Source: CAWJPY01 sp963844865
Lineage (GTDB): Bacteria; Acidobacteriota; Thermoanaerobaculia; Thermoanaerobaculales; Sulfomarinibacteraceae
Direction: 5' to 3'
Assembly (NCBI GenBank): GCA_963844865.1
Contig: CAWJPY010000013.1
Coordinates: 310,001 to 374,000 of the forward strand
DNA: 64,000 bases
Shown here: one piece after another, positions 15,952 to 25,052 of the stretch
Layout: every line of letters starts with the position of its first letter
How positions within the stretch are numbered: position 1 is the first letter of the stretch
Translations under genes and position numbers: made by a program
Notes under the pieces: model-generated
Databases searched by the model: none
The model's input: only the letters and a program-made list of their open reading frames with translations
Told to the model about the DNA's origin: nothing

Positions 15952-18900
15952 ATGAAGGTCGTCATCCGCCGCACTCTGATGGCAGTCGCCGTGGGGGTGG
16001 TGCTGCTCCTGGTCGGGGCGGTCGTGGCGTTGTCCCTGTCGTCGGTCCAACGCTGGCTGTTCGAGCGCGCGGTGAGCGCCGTGACCGCAGGCACCGGCGT
16101 CGACCTGCGGGCCGAGGGCATCGAGCTCCGCCTGCTGCCGGGGAGGCTCCACCTGCAGGACCTGCGGGTGACCGTGGATGGACACGAGGTCGCGTCGATC
16201 GCGAGCCTGGAGGCGCGGTGGAGCTGGCTGCAGCTTCTCTCCCGGCCGCGGCGCGTGCGCTGGATCGCGGTCTCCGGCGTCGACGTCGACCTGCGCGGTC
16301 TGCCGCCCACCGCAGGCGGCGCCGGCGGCGGTGAGATCCCCCCATCCGCCTGGACCTCCGTGGAGATCGGGGATCTGGAGGTGGTCCGCGGTGATGTGGT
16401 CGCCGCCCCGGACGACGTGCTCGTCAAGGTGCAGGACATCCGTGTACAGGCCGGCCTGACCGGTGGCGAGATGGACCTGTCGGCCGCGGCGGAGCGGATG
16501 CTCGTCACCCGCGACGGGCGCGACCTCGGGCTCGAGGGCCTTGATGTGCAGGCCGTGGCCGACGCGTCCGGTCTGCGCATCCACAGCCTGCGGGCTCGGG
16601 GGCCGGACATCGACCTCGCGATCTCGGGCTTCGCCGCGCTGAGCTCGGAGGGCCCCTTCGACGTCCAGGTCGACGCGCGGGCCCGCCTCGAGCCCGTGCT
16701 CGCCTGGTGGGACCCCGGTCTCGTCCAGGAGCTCGCCCCTCAGGGTCGGTTGGCGCTGAGAGGCTGGGCCCGCAGGAGAGCGGGCGGGGATGTGGAGGCA
16801 CACCTCGAACAATCGGGGCCCGGCTTCCGGCTCGCCGGCTACGGCGTGGAGTCCCTCGACCTCGACCTCGGCGCGGGCGGCCTCGACGTCCACGCGGCCG
16901 GCAAGGGCTGGGGGCGGGCCGCGGTGAGTGTCACCTCTGGGTCGCAGATCGCGGTGGACGCGACCCTCGCCGAGGCGCGCCTCGGGCCCGCCCTGGCCCT
17001 GGCCCTGGGAGCACGGGCCCAGGAGGTGCCCGGTCCGGCGCTGGCTTCCGGCACCGTGCAGGCCCACCTGTCCTTTCCGATTCGGGTCGAGGACCTCGGC
17101 GGCGAGGTGGACCTCCGGGTCACGGCGCCGCGGTCGAGCTTCGACCTCGAAGCCAGTGGGACCGGCAGACAGTGGCAGGTGCAGAGATTTGCAGGCTCCG
17201 TGCCGGGTGCCGAGCTGACCGCCGCGGGGACCCTCGGGGTGCGGGGCGAGGTGTCGGCCCGGGCCGACGTGACCGTCGAGGACCCGGCGCGCGCGGCGGC
17301 GTACCTGGGTGAATGGTGGCCCCCGCTCGGGAAGACGGACGTCGCGGGAGGCCCGCTGGTCGGACATCTCGAGGCGGCGGGCACCCTCGACAAACCGCTG
17401 CTCGTCCTGGACCTTGACTGGCAGCGCCCGGCTGCGATGGGTTTCGGCGCGCAGCGCCTCGAGCTCAGTGGGCACATGGAGGAAGGGCGTTTCGCGTGGC
17501 GGGGATCGGGCGAGCTCGGCGGGGGTGCGGTCGCGCGGGCGGAGGGCGCCACCGATCTGGCGAGCCTGAGCACGCAGGGCCGCTGGCTCGTGGCGGCGCC
17601 CTCCCTCGGTGCCCTGCAGCAGGCGCAACCCGTTCCCGCGAGCGTTTCAGTCGCCGGCTCGGCACAGGGGGAGGGCGCCTTCTCGTGGAGCCGAGAGGGG
17701 TGGCAGGCGCGGGGCGACCTGGCCCTCGCCGATCTGGATGTCGCCGGCTGGGAGGCCGCCTCCGTGAAGGCTGGGTTTTCTGCGGATGCCTCCGGGGTCC
17801 GGGTGGACCGCCTCGCGGTCCGAGCCTATGGGGGTACGCTCGCCGGAAGCGCATCAGTGTCCTTCGCCGGGTCCGGCAGTCCCATCGACGTCGCCGTCAC
17901 CTGGCAGGAGGTCGAGGTCGCGAGCCTTCCCTTCGCCGCGCCCGAGGAGCTGGCGGGCGTGCTCGCCGGCAGCCTCGAGCTCAGCGGGACGGTGTCCCGT
18001 CCCGAAGGTGTGCTCCAGGTCCGCTGGCAGGGTGGACGGCAGGCGGCGGTGGCGGATCTCGGGCAGGCCACGTTGGCGCTCCAGGACGGGGTCCTGCGCC
18101 TCACCACCAACCACGTGGAGACGGTGGGCGGCGCGTTCATCCTGGAGGGCTCGGCGCCTCTCGGTGACGTCCCGCGGCCCGAGTGGTTGTGGCCTGAGGC
18201 GCCGGGAGGGCCCATCCGCCTCACCCTCCACGCGTCCGACCTCCGCTCGACGCCGTTGCTGGACGCCGTGAACGTGCAGTTTCCAGCGCTCAAGGCCACC
18301 ATGGATCGCCTGGACGCGGACCTTCGCCTGGACCCCGGGGATCCCGCGGCCCGCCGGGGAGAGGTGGTGGCCACGGGGCTCACCCTGGAGTCCGCCATGG
18401 AGACCGTGCGCTCCGCGGAGCCGCTGCGGCTGGAGATCGACGGCTCCCGGGTCACCCTGCAGCCGTTTGAGCTCAAAGGCGCCAAGAGCCACCTCGCCAT
18501 GGGCGGGACCTACGACGCAGCCTCCGACACCATCGACGGCAAGGTGGATGCGACCCTCGGGCCGGATCTGGCGCGGCTGCTCCCGGTCCCGATCCGGATG
18601 ATCAAGCCGATCCACGTCGCCGTGGCCATGCACGGCCCTCTGATGAACCCGACGGGAACCGTCACCGTGGACCAGCCTGGCGGCGAGCTCGTGATGCGCG
18701 ACCCGGCGCTGAAGGTGTCAGACCTCCACCTCGTCGCCACCGTCGACGACGGCGTGGTCACCATCGACGACGGCTCAGCATCGGTGAACCGCGGCCGGAT
18801 GCTCGTCGGCGGCGGCTGGGACACCCGCGTCGGCCAGGGCATCGTGCTCGAGCTGACCAACGTCTACTTCCTCCTGCCCATGAACATCATCACCAGCTGG

Positions 18901-21846
18901 AGCGGGCAGATCGCCCTCGAGCCAGATCCCCATCGGCTGGTGAAGGTCGTCGGCGACGTCTACCTCCAGGCGGGGGTCTGGGACCATCCGGTGAGCCTCA
19001 CCTCCATGCTGCTGAGCGCCCAGACGCCCATCGCCGCGCCCCTGGACGACCCCCTGCGGGAGATCCTGCTCGACCTGCAGGTGTGGGGACGGGGCCAGAT
19101 CCATGTGGCCAACAACCTGGGGGACTTCAACGTGACGTGGAGCGTCCTCCACGTCGGCGGGTCGGCGGCGGATCCCCTGATCAGGGGTGTCCTCCGCCTC
19201 ACTCCGGGCGGCACCCTCAACCTCCCGGGACAGGCCATCACCATCCGCCGCGCCGAGGTCGACTTCACCGGCGCCCCCGGCACCGCTCCCAACGTGGAGA
19301 TCGTGCCGCAGCAGAACATCGCTGCCTTCGGCGGGGGTGCGCAGGGCACCACAAGCTTCAACGCCGCCGAGCTGGCGACCCAGACCGTGGCGCGGGGCAT
19401 CGGCTCTGCGCTCGGACTGGAGAACGAGACCCTGCAGCCGGCGGAGATCGGGGTGGAAACCGAGACCAACGCCGCCTCCAACTTCACGGTCGGCCAGCGA
19501 CTGGGCCGCCACGCCGCCCTCTTCTTCAGCTCCAACCTGAGCAACGTCCAGGACCAGACCACCATGCTGCAGCTCTGGAACTTCCGCGGCCTGCCCGGTC
19601 TGGCGCTCCAGGGTTACACCACGACCCAGCAGAACCAGGATGGGTTCAACGTCATCGAGCGCTTCCGTTGGGGGGGCAGCAAGGGGGCGTCGCAGGGTGC
19701 CACTATCCAGAGCATCACGCTCCAGGGGAAGTGGCCGATCAGCACCCGCCGCCTCAAGAAGGCCACCGGCCTCAAGAAGGGCGAGCCCTACGAGCCCTTC
19801 CTGCTGTTCGCGGCCGGCCTCGCCATGGAGCGGGAGCTGGCCGGGGCGGGCTACCAGTTCGCGCTGGTCGACGGCGAGGCGAAGGGCAGCGAGGCGCTGC
19901 CCCAGCTGGTGTTCACGGTGGACCCGGGACCGCGGCAGGTGATCCGCTTCGCGGGCGCCCAGCCGCCCCGGGACGTCAAGCAGGAGGTCACCTCCCTCTA
20001 TCAGCCGCCGCCGCTGGAAGGCGCCTCCTTCGACAACATGGTGGCCACGCTCAGGCGCTACTACGCCTCCGAGAACCATCCCGATGCCGAGGTCACTGTC
20101 GCCCGCCAGGGCGACGAGGTGGTGGCCACGATCCATCGAGGCCCCAAGGTCGAGCTCTCCGGACCGGAGATGGCGGGGGTCCCCGAGGACGCGCAGGCCG
20201 CCGTGCGCGGCCTGCTCAGCAACGAGACCGAGCTCGCCAACATCCTCCACCATCCCGACGTGGGCGAGCGGGTGGTGGAGCGATTGCTCGCCAACAGCGG
20301 CTACCCGGATGCCCAGGTGGTCAGGGTGTGGGCCGAGGACGAGGGTCCGCATGCGCGCCGGGTGCACCTGGACGTCACGCTCGGGGAGCGGGCCACGGTC
20401 GGGAAGATCACCCTTCTCGGGGAGGACCCCCTCGGCGTGCTCGAGGAGGCGAAGACCGTGGGCCTGGAGCCGGGGATGCCCATGGACCGGGGTGATATCG
20501 AGCTCGCCGCGAGCCGTATCCGTTCCCGCTACGTGGAGAAGGGCTACACCGAGGCGCAGGTGCAGATCCACCAGGAGAAGATCGCCGACCATACCTACAA
20601 CCTCGAGGTCCAGCTGGATCCCGGTGCGCGCCGCACGATCGCGGACATCGAGATCCAGGGCCTGCGCCACATCTCCCGCAAGGTGATCCGCAAGGGCCTC
20701 GTGATCGAGGCGGGGGAGGTGTTCGAGCCCGCACAGCTCGACAGCAGCGTGGCCCGGATCGCCTCCTTCTCCCCCGTCGAAAGCGTGGAGGCCACCACCC
20801 ACCCCGTCGGCGAGGACCGGACCAAGGTGGACCTCGTGGTCAGTGAGAAGCCGCGCTGGACCGCGGAGGTGGGCGCCGGCTGGAACTCGGACCGCGGCTC
20901 GGAGTTCCGGCTCGGCCTGCGCGACGACGACCTCTTCGGGCGCGGCGTGGGCCTGAACCTCCGGGGACGGTACTCCACCAGCGAGCAGCTCGTGCTCCTC
21001 TACGGCTCCCTGCCGCCCCTACCGGGCGGAAAGATCTCGTTTTTGGGCAACGTCACCTACTTCAACGGCCAGGCGCCGGGCACCCAGGAGAACGTCCGCG
21101 AGCGCCGCTACACGGCCGCCGTCGAGGGCGACTACCAGCTCGGCTACAGGGGCACCTCGGCGCGGGCCTACTACCAGCTCTCGCGCACCGAGACCACCGT
21201 CGACCTGCCCCTGGTGGGGCCGTTCACCAGCACCGTTCGCGAGGCCATCCTGGGCGCCCAGATCATCCAGGATGAGCTGGACAATCCCTTCGATCCCCGC
21301 CGCGGCTACTACGCCGCCCTGGACCTGAGCTGGAACGCCCCACCTCTCGGCTCGGAGGTGGCCGACGTGAAGAGCGTGCTCACCAGCTCCTGGGCCCTGG
21401 CGCCGTGGACTGACTGGACCTGGACCCAGTCCTTGCGCCTGGGCTGGGCGACGGGCCTCAACGGCCAGACGCTGACCCGCGACCGCGCCTTCTTCGCCGG
21501 CGGCCAGGCCTCCATCCGGGGCTTCGACCTGGACTCGGTGGGCCCGACGACGATCGGGGCGGGCGGAGGACTGGCGGCCGCGGGAGGCAGCGCCCTCTTC
21601 ATCCTCAACAACGAGCTTCGCATCCCGGTGTGGGACGGCCTGCGGTTCGCCGTGTTCGCGGACGTGGGCCAGGTGTGGACGGACTGGGGCCAGGCCGGGC
21701 GGCCCTTCGCCGTGGGCGCCGGCGTCGGCCTGCGCTGGTCGACGCCGGTGGGTCCGGTGTGGGGGGACGTGGCCTGGCCGGTGGCCGACGTCGGCATCAG
21801 CTCCCGGGGACCCAAGTTCTACCTCGGGATCGGGCGCCCGTTCTAG
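15952..21846 (+). CDS. fused TamB-TamA: AsmA/TamB repeat protein with C-terminal POTRA and Omp85 barrel
   Basis: One uninterrupted 1964-residue frame. Residues 5-30 form a signal-anchor helix. Residues about 30-1240 are a TamB/AsmA-like beta-groove protein: N-terminal LRAEGIELRLLPGRLHLQDL pattern, repeated LDLDL strands, and the TamB C-terminal domain (LNLPGQAITIRRAEVDFTG, then QLGRHAALFFSSNL-type end, about 1070-1240). Several POTRA domains follow (about 1250-1625; for example IADIEIQGLRHISRKVIRKGL). Residues about 1630-1964 are an Omp85/BamA-family barrel with the loop-6 motif SIRGFDLDS and a terminal Phe. In Proteobacteria TamB (inner-membrane anchored) and TamA (outer-membrane barrel) are separate proteins; here one chain would span the periplasm. 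Function in outer-membrane protein or lipid delivery is inferred from the families. Ends in CTAG shared with the convergent TPR gene. Confidence 0.88.
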   Translation: MKVVIRRTLMAVAVGVVLLLVGAVVALSLSSVQRWLFERAVSAVTAGTGVDLRAEGIELRLLPGRLHLQDLRVTVDGHEVASIASLEARWSWLQLLSRPRRVRWIAVSGVDVDLRGLPPTAGGAGGGEIPPSAWTSVEIGDLEVVRGDVVAAPDDVLVKVQDIRVQAGLTGGEMDLSAAAERMLVTRDGRDLGLEGLDVQAVADASGLRIHSLRARGPDIDLAISGFAALSSEGPFDVQVDARARLEPVLAWWDPGLVQELAPQGRLALRGWARRRAGGDVEAHLEQSGPGFRLAGYGVESLDLDLGAGGLDVHAAGKGWGRAAVSVTSGSQIAVDATLAEARLGPALALALGARAQEVPGPALASGTVQAHLSFPIRVEDLGGEVDLRVTAPRSSFDLEASGTGRQWQVQRFAGSVPGAELTAAGTLGVRGEVSARADVTVEDPARAAAYLGEWWPPLGKTDVAGGPLVGHLEAAGTLDKPLLVLDLDWQRPAAMGFGAQRLELSGHMEEGRFAWRGSGELGGGAVARAEGATDLASLSTQGRWLVAAPSLGALQQAQPVPASVSVAGSAQGEGAFSWSREGWQARGDLALADLDVAGWEAASVKAGFSADASGVRVDRLAVRAYGGTLAGSASVSFAGSGSPIDVAVTWQEVEVASLPFAAPEELAGVLAGSLELSGTVSRPEGVLQVRWQGGRQAAVADLGQATLALQDGVLRLTTNHVETVGGAFILEGSAPLGDVPRPEWLWPEAPGGPIRLTLHASDLRSTPLLDAVNVQFPALKATMDRLDADLRLDPGDPAARRGEVVATGLTLESAMETVRSAEPLRLEIDGSRVTLQPFELKGAKSHLAMGGTYDAASDTIDGKVDATLGPDLARLLPVPIRMIKPIHVAVAMHGPLMNPTGTVTVDQPGGELVMRDPALKVSDLHLVATVDDGVVTIDDGSASVNRGRMLVGGGWDTRVGQGIVLELTNVYFLLPMNIITSWSGQIALEPDPHRLVKVVGDVYLQAGVWDHPVSLTSMLLSAQTPIAAPLDDPLREILLDLQVWGRGQIHVANNLGDFNVTWSVLHVGGSAADPLIRGVLRLTPGGTLNLPGQAITIRRAEVDFTGAPGTAPNVEIVPQQNIAAFGGGAQGTTSFNAAELATQTVARGIGSALGLENETLQPAEIGVETETNAASNFTVGQRLGRHAALFFSSNLSNVQDQTTMLQLWNFRGLPGLALQGYTTTQQNQDGFNVIERFRWGGSKGASQGATIQSITLQGKWPISTRRLKKATGLKKGEPYEPFLLFAAGLAMERELAGAGYQFALVDGEAKGSEALPQLVFTVDPGPRQVIRFAGAQPPRDVKQEVTSLYQPPPLEGASFDNMVATLRRYYASENHPDAEVTVARQGDEVVATIHRGPKVELSGPEMAGVPEDAQAAVRGLLSNETELANILHHPDVGERVVERLLANSGYPDAQVVRVWAEDEGPHARRVHLDVTLGERATVGKITLLGEDPLGVLEEAKTVGLEPGMPMDRGDIELAASRIRSRYVEKGYTEAQVQIHQEKIADHTYNLEVQLDPGARRTIADIEIQGLRHISRKVIRKGLVIEAGEVFEPAQLDSSVARIASFSPVESVEATTHPVGEDRTKVDLVVSEKPRWTAEVGAGWNSDRGSEFRLGLRDDDLFGRGVGLNLRGRYSTSEQLVLLYGSLPPLPGGKISFLGNVTYFNGQAPGTQENVRERRYTAAVEGDYQLGYRGTSARAYYQLSRTETTVDLPLVGPFTSTVREAILGAQIIQDELDNPFDPRRGYYAALDLSWNAPPLGSEVADVKSVLTSSWALAPWTDWTWTQSLRLGWATGLNGQTLTRDRAFFAGGQASIRGFDLDSVGPTTIGAGGGLAAAGGSALFILNNELRIPVWDGLRFAVFADVGQVWTDWGQAGRPFAVGAGVGLRWSTPVGPVWGDVAWPVADVGISSRGPKFYLGIGRPF

Positions 21847-22697
21847 TGCTGGAAGGCGGCCAGGAGCGCCCGCGCGTTGCCCGCGTCGGGTGCATCCGGG
21901 GCCAGGTCCAGGAACGTGTGTAGGTCGTTGTTGAGCTGGTCCTTGCGGCCCAGCTTGGAGGCCGCCAGGCCGCGGTAGAAGTAGGCGTAGGCGAAGCGCG
22001 GCTCCAGCACCAGGACGGCGTCGAAGGCGTCCCGCGCCTTGGCCCATTGACCCTGCACGAAGTAGGAGAGCCCGGTCTGATAGGTGGTGAGGATCGGGTC
22101 GAAGCCCTCGTCCGCCGCTTTCTCCAGCGCCTGGCGAGCTTTCTCCGGCTCCTTCAGGCCGACCAGAGCGGCTCCCTTGTAGTAGGCGGCCCTGGCGTCC
22201 TTCGGGTGGGCGGCGAGCTGGTTCGCGGCGCGGTCGGCGGCGGCCCGCCACGCCGTGGTGGCTGCGTCGTTCTTCCCCTGCCAGGAGAGCACCTCGCCGC
22301 GGTAGTACACCGGGGCGGGGTCGGCTGGCGCGTCCTTGGCCGCGGCGACCAAGGCGTCCAACCCCTGCGCCGCCTCGCCCTGCTGGGCCAGGAGCACGCC
22401 GTGGGCGGTCTGGTATTCGGGGGTCGTGGCGAAGGCCTTCTGGTGGGTCTGCAAGGTCTTCTCGGCCTTGGTGGTCTCCCAGGCGACGAGGTCCCGGAGG
22501 GCCTGGTGGGCGACCTCCGCAGCCTTGGGCTGAGCCACCATCGCCGCCGCGGTGGTGGCGGCGCACGGAGTGGGGGTGGCCGAGGGCTTGACCTTCGCGG
22601 TCGGCACGACCCGCTGCGCCGGGGCACGTTGCGCCAGGGCGTCGAGGGTGGGTAGCAGGAGCACTAAGGTTACGATCGTGGTCGTGGTGGCGCGCAT
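21843..22697 (-). CDS. exported TPR-repeat protein
   Basis: A 284-residue protein with a signal peptide (MRATTTTIVTLVLLLPTLDALAQ, cleavage near AxA) followed by at least five TPR-like helix pairs (about 75-280), such as VYYRGEVLSWQGKNDAA, AYYKGAALVGLKEPEKA and AYFYRGLAASKLGRKDQ. TPR proteins act as scaffolds; a periplasmic location next to the TamB-TamA gene is suggestive of an envelope role but unproven. GCGGAGGACGAC before ATG 22697 decides this start over one 18 codons upstream. Its stop codon shares the palindrome CTAG with the stop of the convergent neighbour. Confidence 0.8.
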   Translation of the reverse strand: MRATTTTIVTLVLLLPTLDALAQRAPAQRVVPTAKVKPSATPTPCAATTAAAMVAQPKAAEVAHQALRDLVAWETTKAEKTLQTHQKAFATTPEYQTAHGVLLAQQGEAAQGLDALVAAAKDAPADPAPVYYRGEVLSWQGKNDAATTAWRAAADRAANQLAAHPKDARAAYYKGAALVGLKEPEKARQALEKAADEGFDPILTTYQTGLSYFVQGQWAKARDAFDAVLVLEPRFAYAYFYRGLAASKLGRKDQLNNDLHTFLDLAPDAPDAGNARALLAAFQH

Positions 22698-22948
22698 GTC
22701 GTCCTCCGCCAACAGGAACCCGAGGGGCGACTCCGAGTATTGCAGGAGCATCCGGAATTTCGCGGGTCGGGGTCGCGGGCAACGCCGGCCGCGACCATCA
22801 GGGAACGGCTTATCGGTTGGAGGTAGGGCATTTGCCGCAGTGCGTCTTTGCGGTCGGCGGGTGAGATGGTACCCTCCGCGCCGGCAATCGCTGCAATCGG
22901 CGGCAGGATCGCCCCCCGGAGCGGCCTGCCCAGGGCAAGAGGAAGCAG

Positions 22949-23965
22949 ATGCGGTTCGAGAACGTGTCCATTCTGAGTGTCGAGCACGTGGACGCCCCGC
23001 GGCGGATCACGTCGGAGGATCTCGAGCGGCGCCTGGCGCCCACTATGCGGCGCCTGCAGCTGCCCTACAACCTGCTGCGCATGCTGTCCGGGATCACGGC
23101 CCGGCGCTGGTGGGAGAACGGCATCAGGCCATCTGACGGCGCCGCCCTGGCGGGCGAGCGGGCGATCGTCGCCGCCGGCATCGATCGCTCGGAGATCGGC
23201 ATCCTGATCAACAGCTCGGTCTGCCGCGACTACCTGGAGCCGTCGACCGCCTGTTTCGTGCACCACACGCTGGGCCTTCCGGAGACCTGTCTCAACTTCG
23301 ACATCGCCAACGCCTGCCTCGGCTTCGTCAACGCCATGGACGTGGTCGGCAACATGATCGAGCATGGCCAGGTGCGCTACGGCATCGTGGTCAACGCCGA
23401 GACCAGTCGTCTGGCCACCGAGACCACCATCGAGCGCCTGCTCGCCCCGGACGTGGATGAAGAGACCTTCCGTACCCATTTCGCCACCCTTACCGTGGGC
23501 TCGGGGGCGGTGGCCATGGTCATGGGCAGATCCGACCTCTGTCCCGACGGCCACCCCTACCTCGGTGGCGTGGGCCTTGCCGCCACCGAGCACAACCAGC
23601 TTTGCAGGGGGCACATGCACGAGATGCTCACCAACACCAAGGCCCTCACCGAGGCCGGTATCGCCCTCGCCATTCGCACGTGGAAGGTGGCGGTTGCCGA
23701 GCTCGGTTGGACCGTGGAGCGCCACCAGCACTACGCCCAGCACCAGGTGAGCAAGGCCCACGCCGAGCGCTTCGCCCGCGCCATCGGCCTCGACCTGGAC
23801 AAGGTGTACAAGCTCTACCCCGAGTACGGCAACATCGGCCCCGCCGGCATCGCCGTGGTCTTGTCCAAGCTGGGCAAGGAGGGGCTGGTCAAGGCTGGGG
23901 AGCGGATCGCCATGATGGGCATCGGCAGCGGCATCAACTGCTCCATGGCCGAGGTGGTGTGGTGA
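22949..23965 (+). CDS. oleA: OleA, acyl-CoA:acyl-CoA Claisen condensation enzyme
   Basis: A 338-residue thiolase-superfamily (KAS III-like) enzyme that condenses two fatty acyl-CoAs to a beta-keto acid, the first step of long-chain olefin biosynthesis. Active-site Cys123 lies in NACLGFVNAMD, and the OleA-typical glutamate E97 in SVCRDYLEPSTA, which enters the active site from the partner subunit, is present. The C-terminal MGIGSGINCSM matches OleA rather than FabH. Start ATG follows GCAAGAGGAAGCAG. It heads oleABCD, which confirms the assignment over a housekeeping FabH. The product pathway is membrane-associated hydrocarbon formation. Confidence 0.95.
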   Translation: MRFENVSILSVEHVDAPRRITSEDLERRLAPTMRRLQLPYNLLRMLSGITARRWWENGIRPSDGAALAGERAIVAAGIDRSEIGILINSSVCRDYLEPSTACFVHHTLGLPETCLNFDIANACLGFVNAMDVVGNMIEHGQVRYGIVVNAETSRLATETTIERLLAPDVDEETFRTHFATLTVGSGAVAMVMGRSDLCPDGHPYLGGVGLAATEHNQLCRGHMHEMLTNTKALTEAGIALAIRTWKVAVAELGWTVERHQHYAQHQVSKAHAERFARAIGLDLDKVYKLYPEYGNIGPAGIAVVLSKLGKEGLVKAGERIAMMGIGSGINCSMAEVVW

Positions 23966-24076
23966 GCGGATCTCAACCCGTCCGCGTCCGTGCCCGCGCC
24001 CGCAAGCGTTCGCACGAGGCAGGCGGACGCACCTCGGGGCGGTGAGCGGGAATCGGGTGGCGCGGGGCGGCTCGCG

Positions 24077-24982
24077 GTGAAGGCCGTCGACCGCGACCTG
24101 TACCCGTTCGCGCCCCACTACCTGGATGTGGACGGGCTCCGCCTGCATTACCTCGACGAGGGACGGGGGCAGCCCGTCCTGGCGGTCCACGGCAACCCCA
24201 CCTGGTCGTTCTACTACCGGAGCCTGGTGCTCGGCCTCCGGGATGGCTGGCGGGTGGTGGTCCCCGACCACGTGGGCTGCGGGCTCTCCGAGGCGCCGGA
24301 CGACGCCCGGTACCCCTACACCCTCGGCCGGCGGATCGATGACCTCGAGCGTCTCGTGGACCATCTCGCCCTGGAAGCCGTCAACCTGGTGGTGCACGAC
24401 TGGGGCGGTCCCATCGGTCTCGGCTGGGCGGTTCGCCATCCCGATCGCGTGGCGCGGCTGGTGCTCCTCAACACCGCCGCCTTCCGTATCCCGGAAGGCA
24501 TGCGCCTGCCCTGGCAGCTCCGGCTCGTCCGTGACACCCCCGTGGGCGGCCTGCTGGTGCGCGGGCTGAACGCGTTCGCCCGCGGCGCCAGCCGTCTCGC
24601 GTGCACGAGGGGGCTGTCGAAGGAGGTGCGGGACGCTTACTGCGCCCCGTATGACGACTGGGGGTCGCGGCGGGCCGTCCTGCGCTTCGTCCAGGACATT
24701 CCGGTGGTCCCGTCCGACCCGGCGTACGGCCCGCTGGCGGCGACCGAGGAAGGGTTGCAGCGCCTGGCGGATCGACCAATCCTGGTCTGCTGGGGAGGCC
24801 GCGACTTCGTCTTCGACGATGCCATCCTCCAGGAATGGGAGCGGATCTACCCGTCCGCGGAGGTGCACCGCTTCGAGGACGCGGGTCACTGGGTGCTCGA
24901 GGATGCGGGTGAGGAGATCGTGCCCCTGGTGCGGCGTTTCCTGATGAGCGACGCGGAGAACGAGGGCGGGGAGGGTCCGTGA
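24077..24982 (+). CDS. oleB: OleB, beta-lactone decarboxylase (alpha/beta hydrolase)
   Basis: A 301-residue haloalkane-dehalogenase-like hydrolase. The aspartate nucleophile D108 lies in VVHDWGGPIG and the catalytic histidine H271 in DAGHWVLED; HGNPTWSF forms the oxyanion region. In the Ole pathway OleB decarboxylates the beta-lactone made by OleC to a cis-olefin. GTG 24077 is chosen because the protein then matches family length; an upstream in-frame GTG at 23990 would add 29 low-quality residues. The 111-nt gap after oleA is unusually rich in GCCCGC/GTCCGC steps. It lies between oleA and oleC on the same strand. Confidence 0.93.
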   Translation: MKAVDRDLYPFAPHYLDVDGLRLHYLDEGRGQPVLAVHGNPTWSFYYRSLVLGLRDGWRVVVPDHVGCGLSEAPDDARYPYTLGRRIDDLERLVDHLALEAVNLVVHDWGGPIGLGWAVRHPDRVARLVLLNTAAFRIPEGMRLPWQLRLVRDTPVGGLLVRGLNAFARGASRLACTRGLSKEVRDAYCAPYDDWGSRRAVLRFVQDIPVVPSDPAYGPLAATEEGLQRLADRPILVCWGGRDFVFDDAILQEWERIYPSAEVHRFEDAGHWVLEDAGEEIVPLVRRFLMSDAENEGGEGP

Positions 24983-25052
24983 AGGCAGGATCCCGCGAGG
25001 AGGCCGCGAGGCGTGCTTCGGCGCGGTGCGGCGGCCCCCCGGGCGGTAGGGG

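Noticed and set aside
22949..23965. FabH (fatty acid synthesis KAS III)
   Set aside because: The glutamate in the DYLEPSTA segment, the GIGSGINCSM end and the oleBCD neighbours fit OleA instead.
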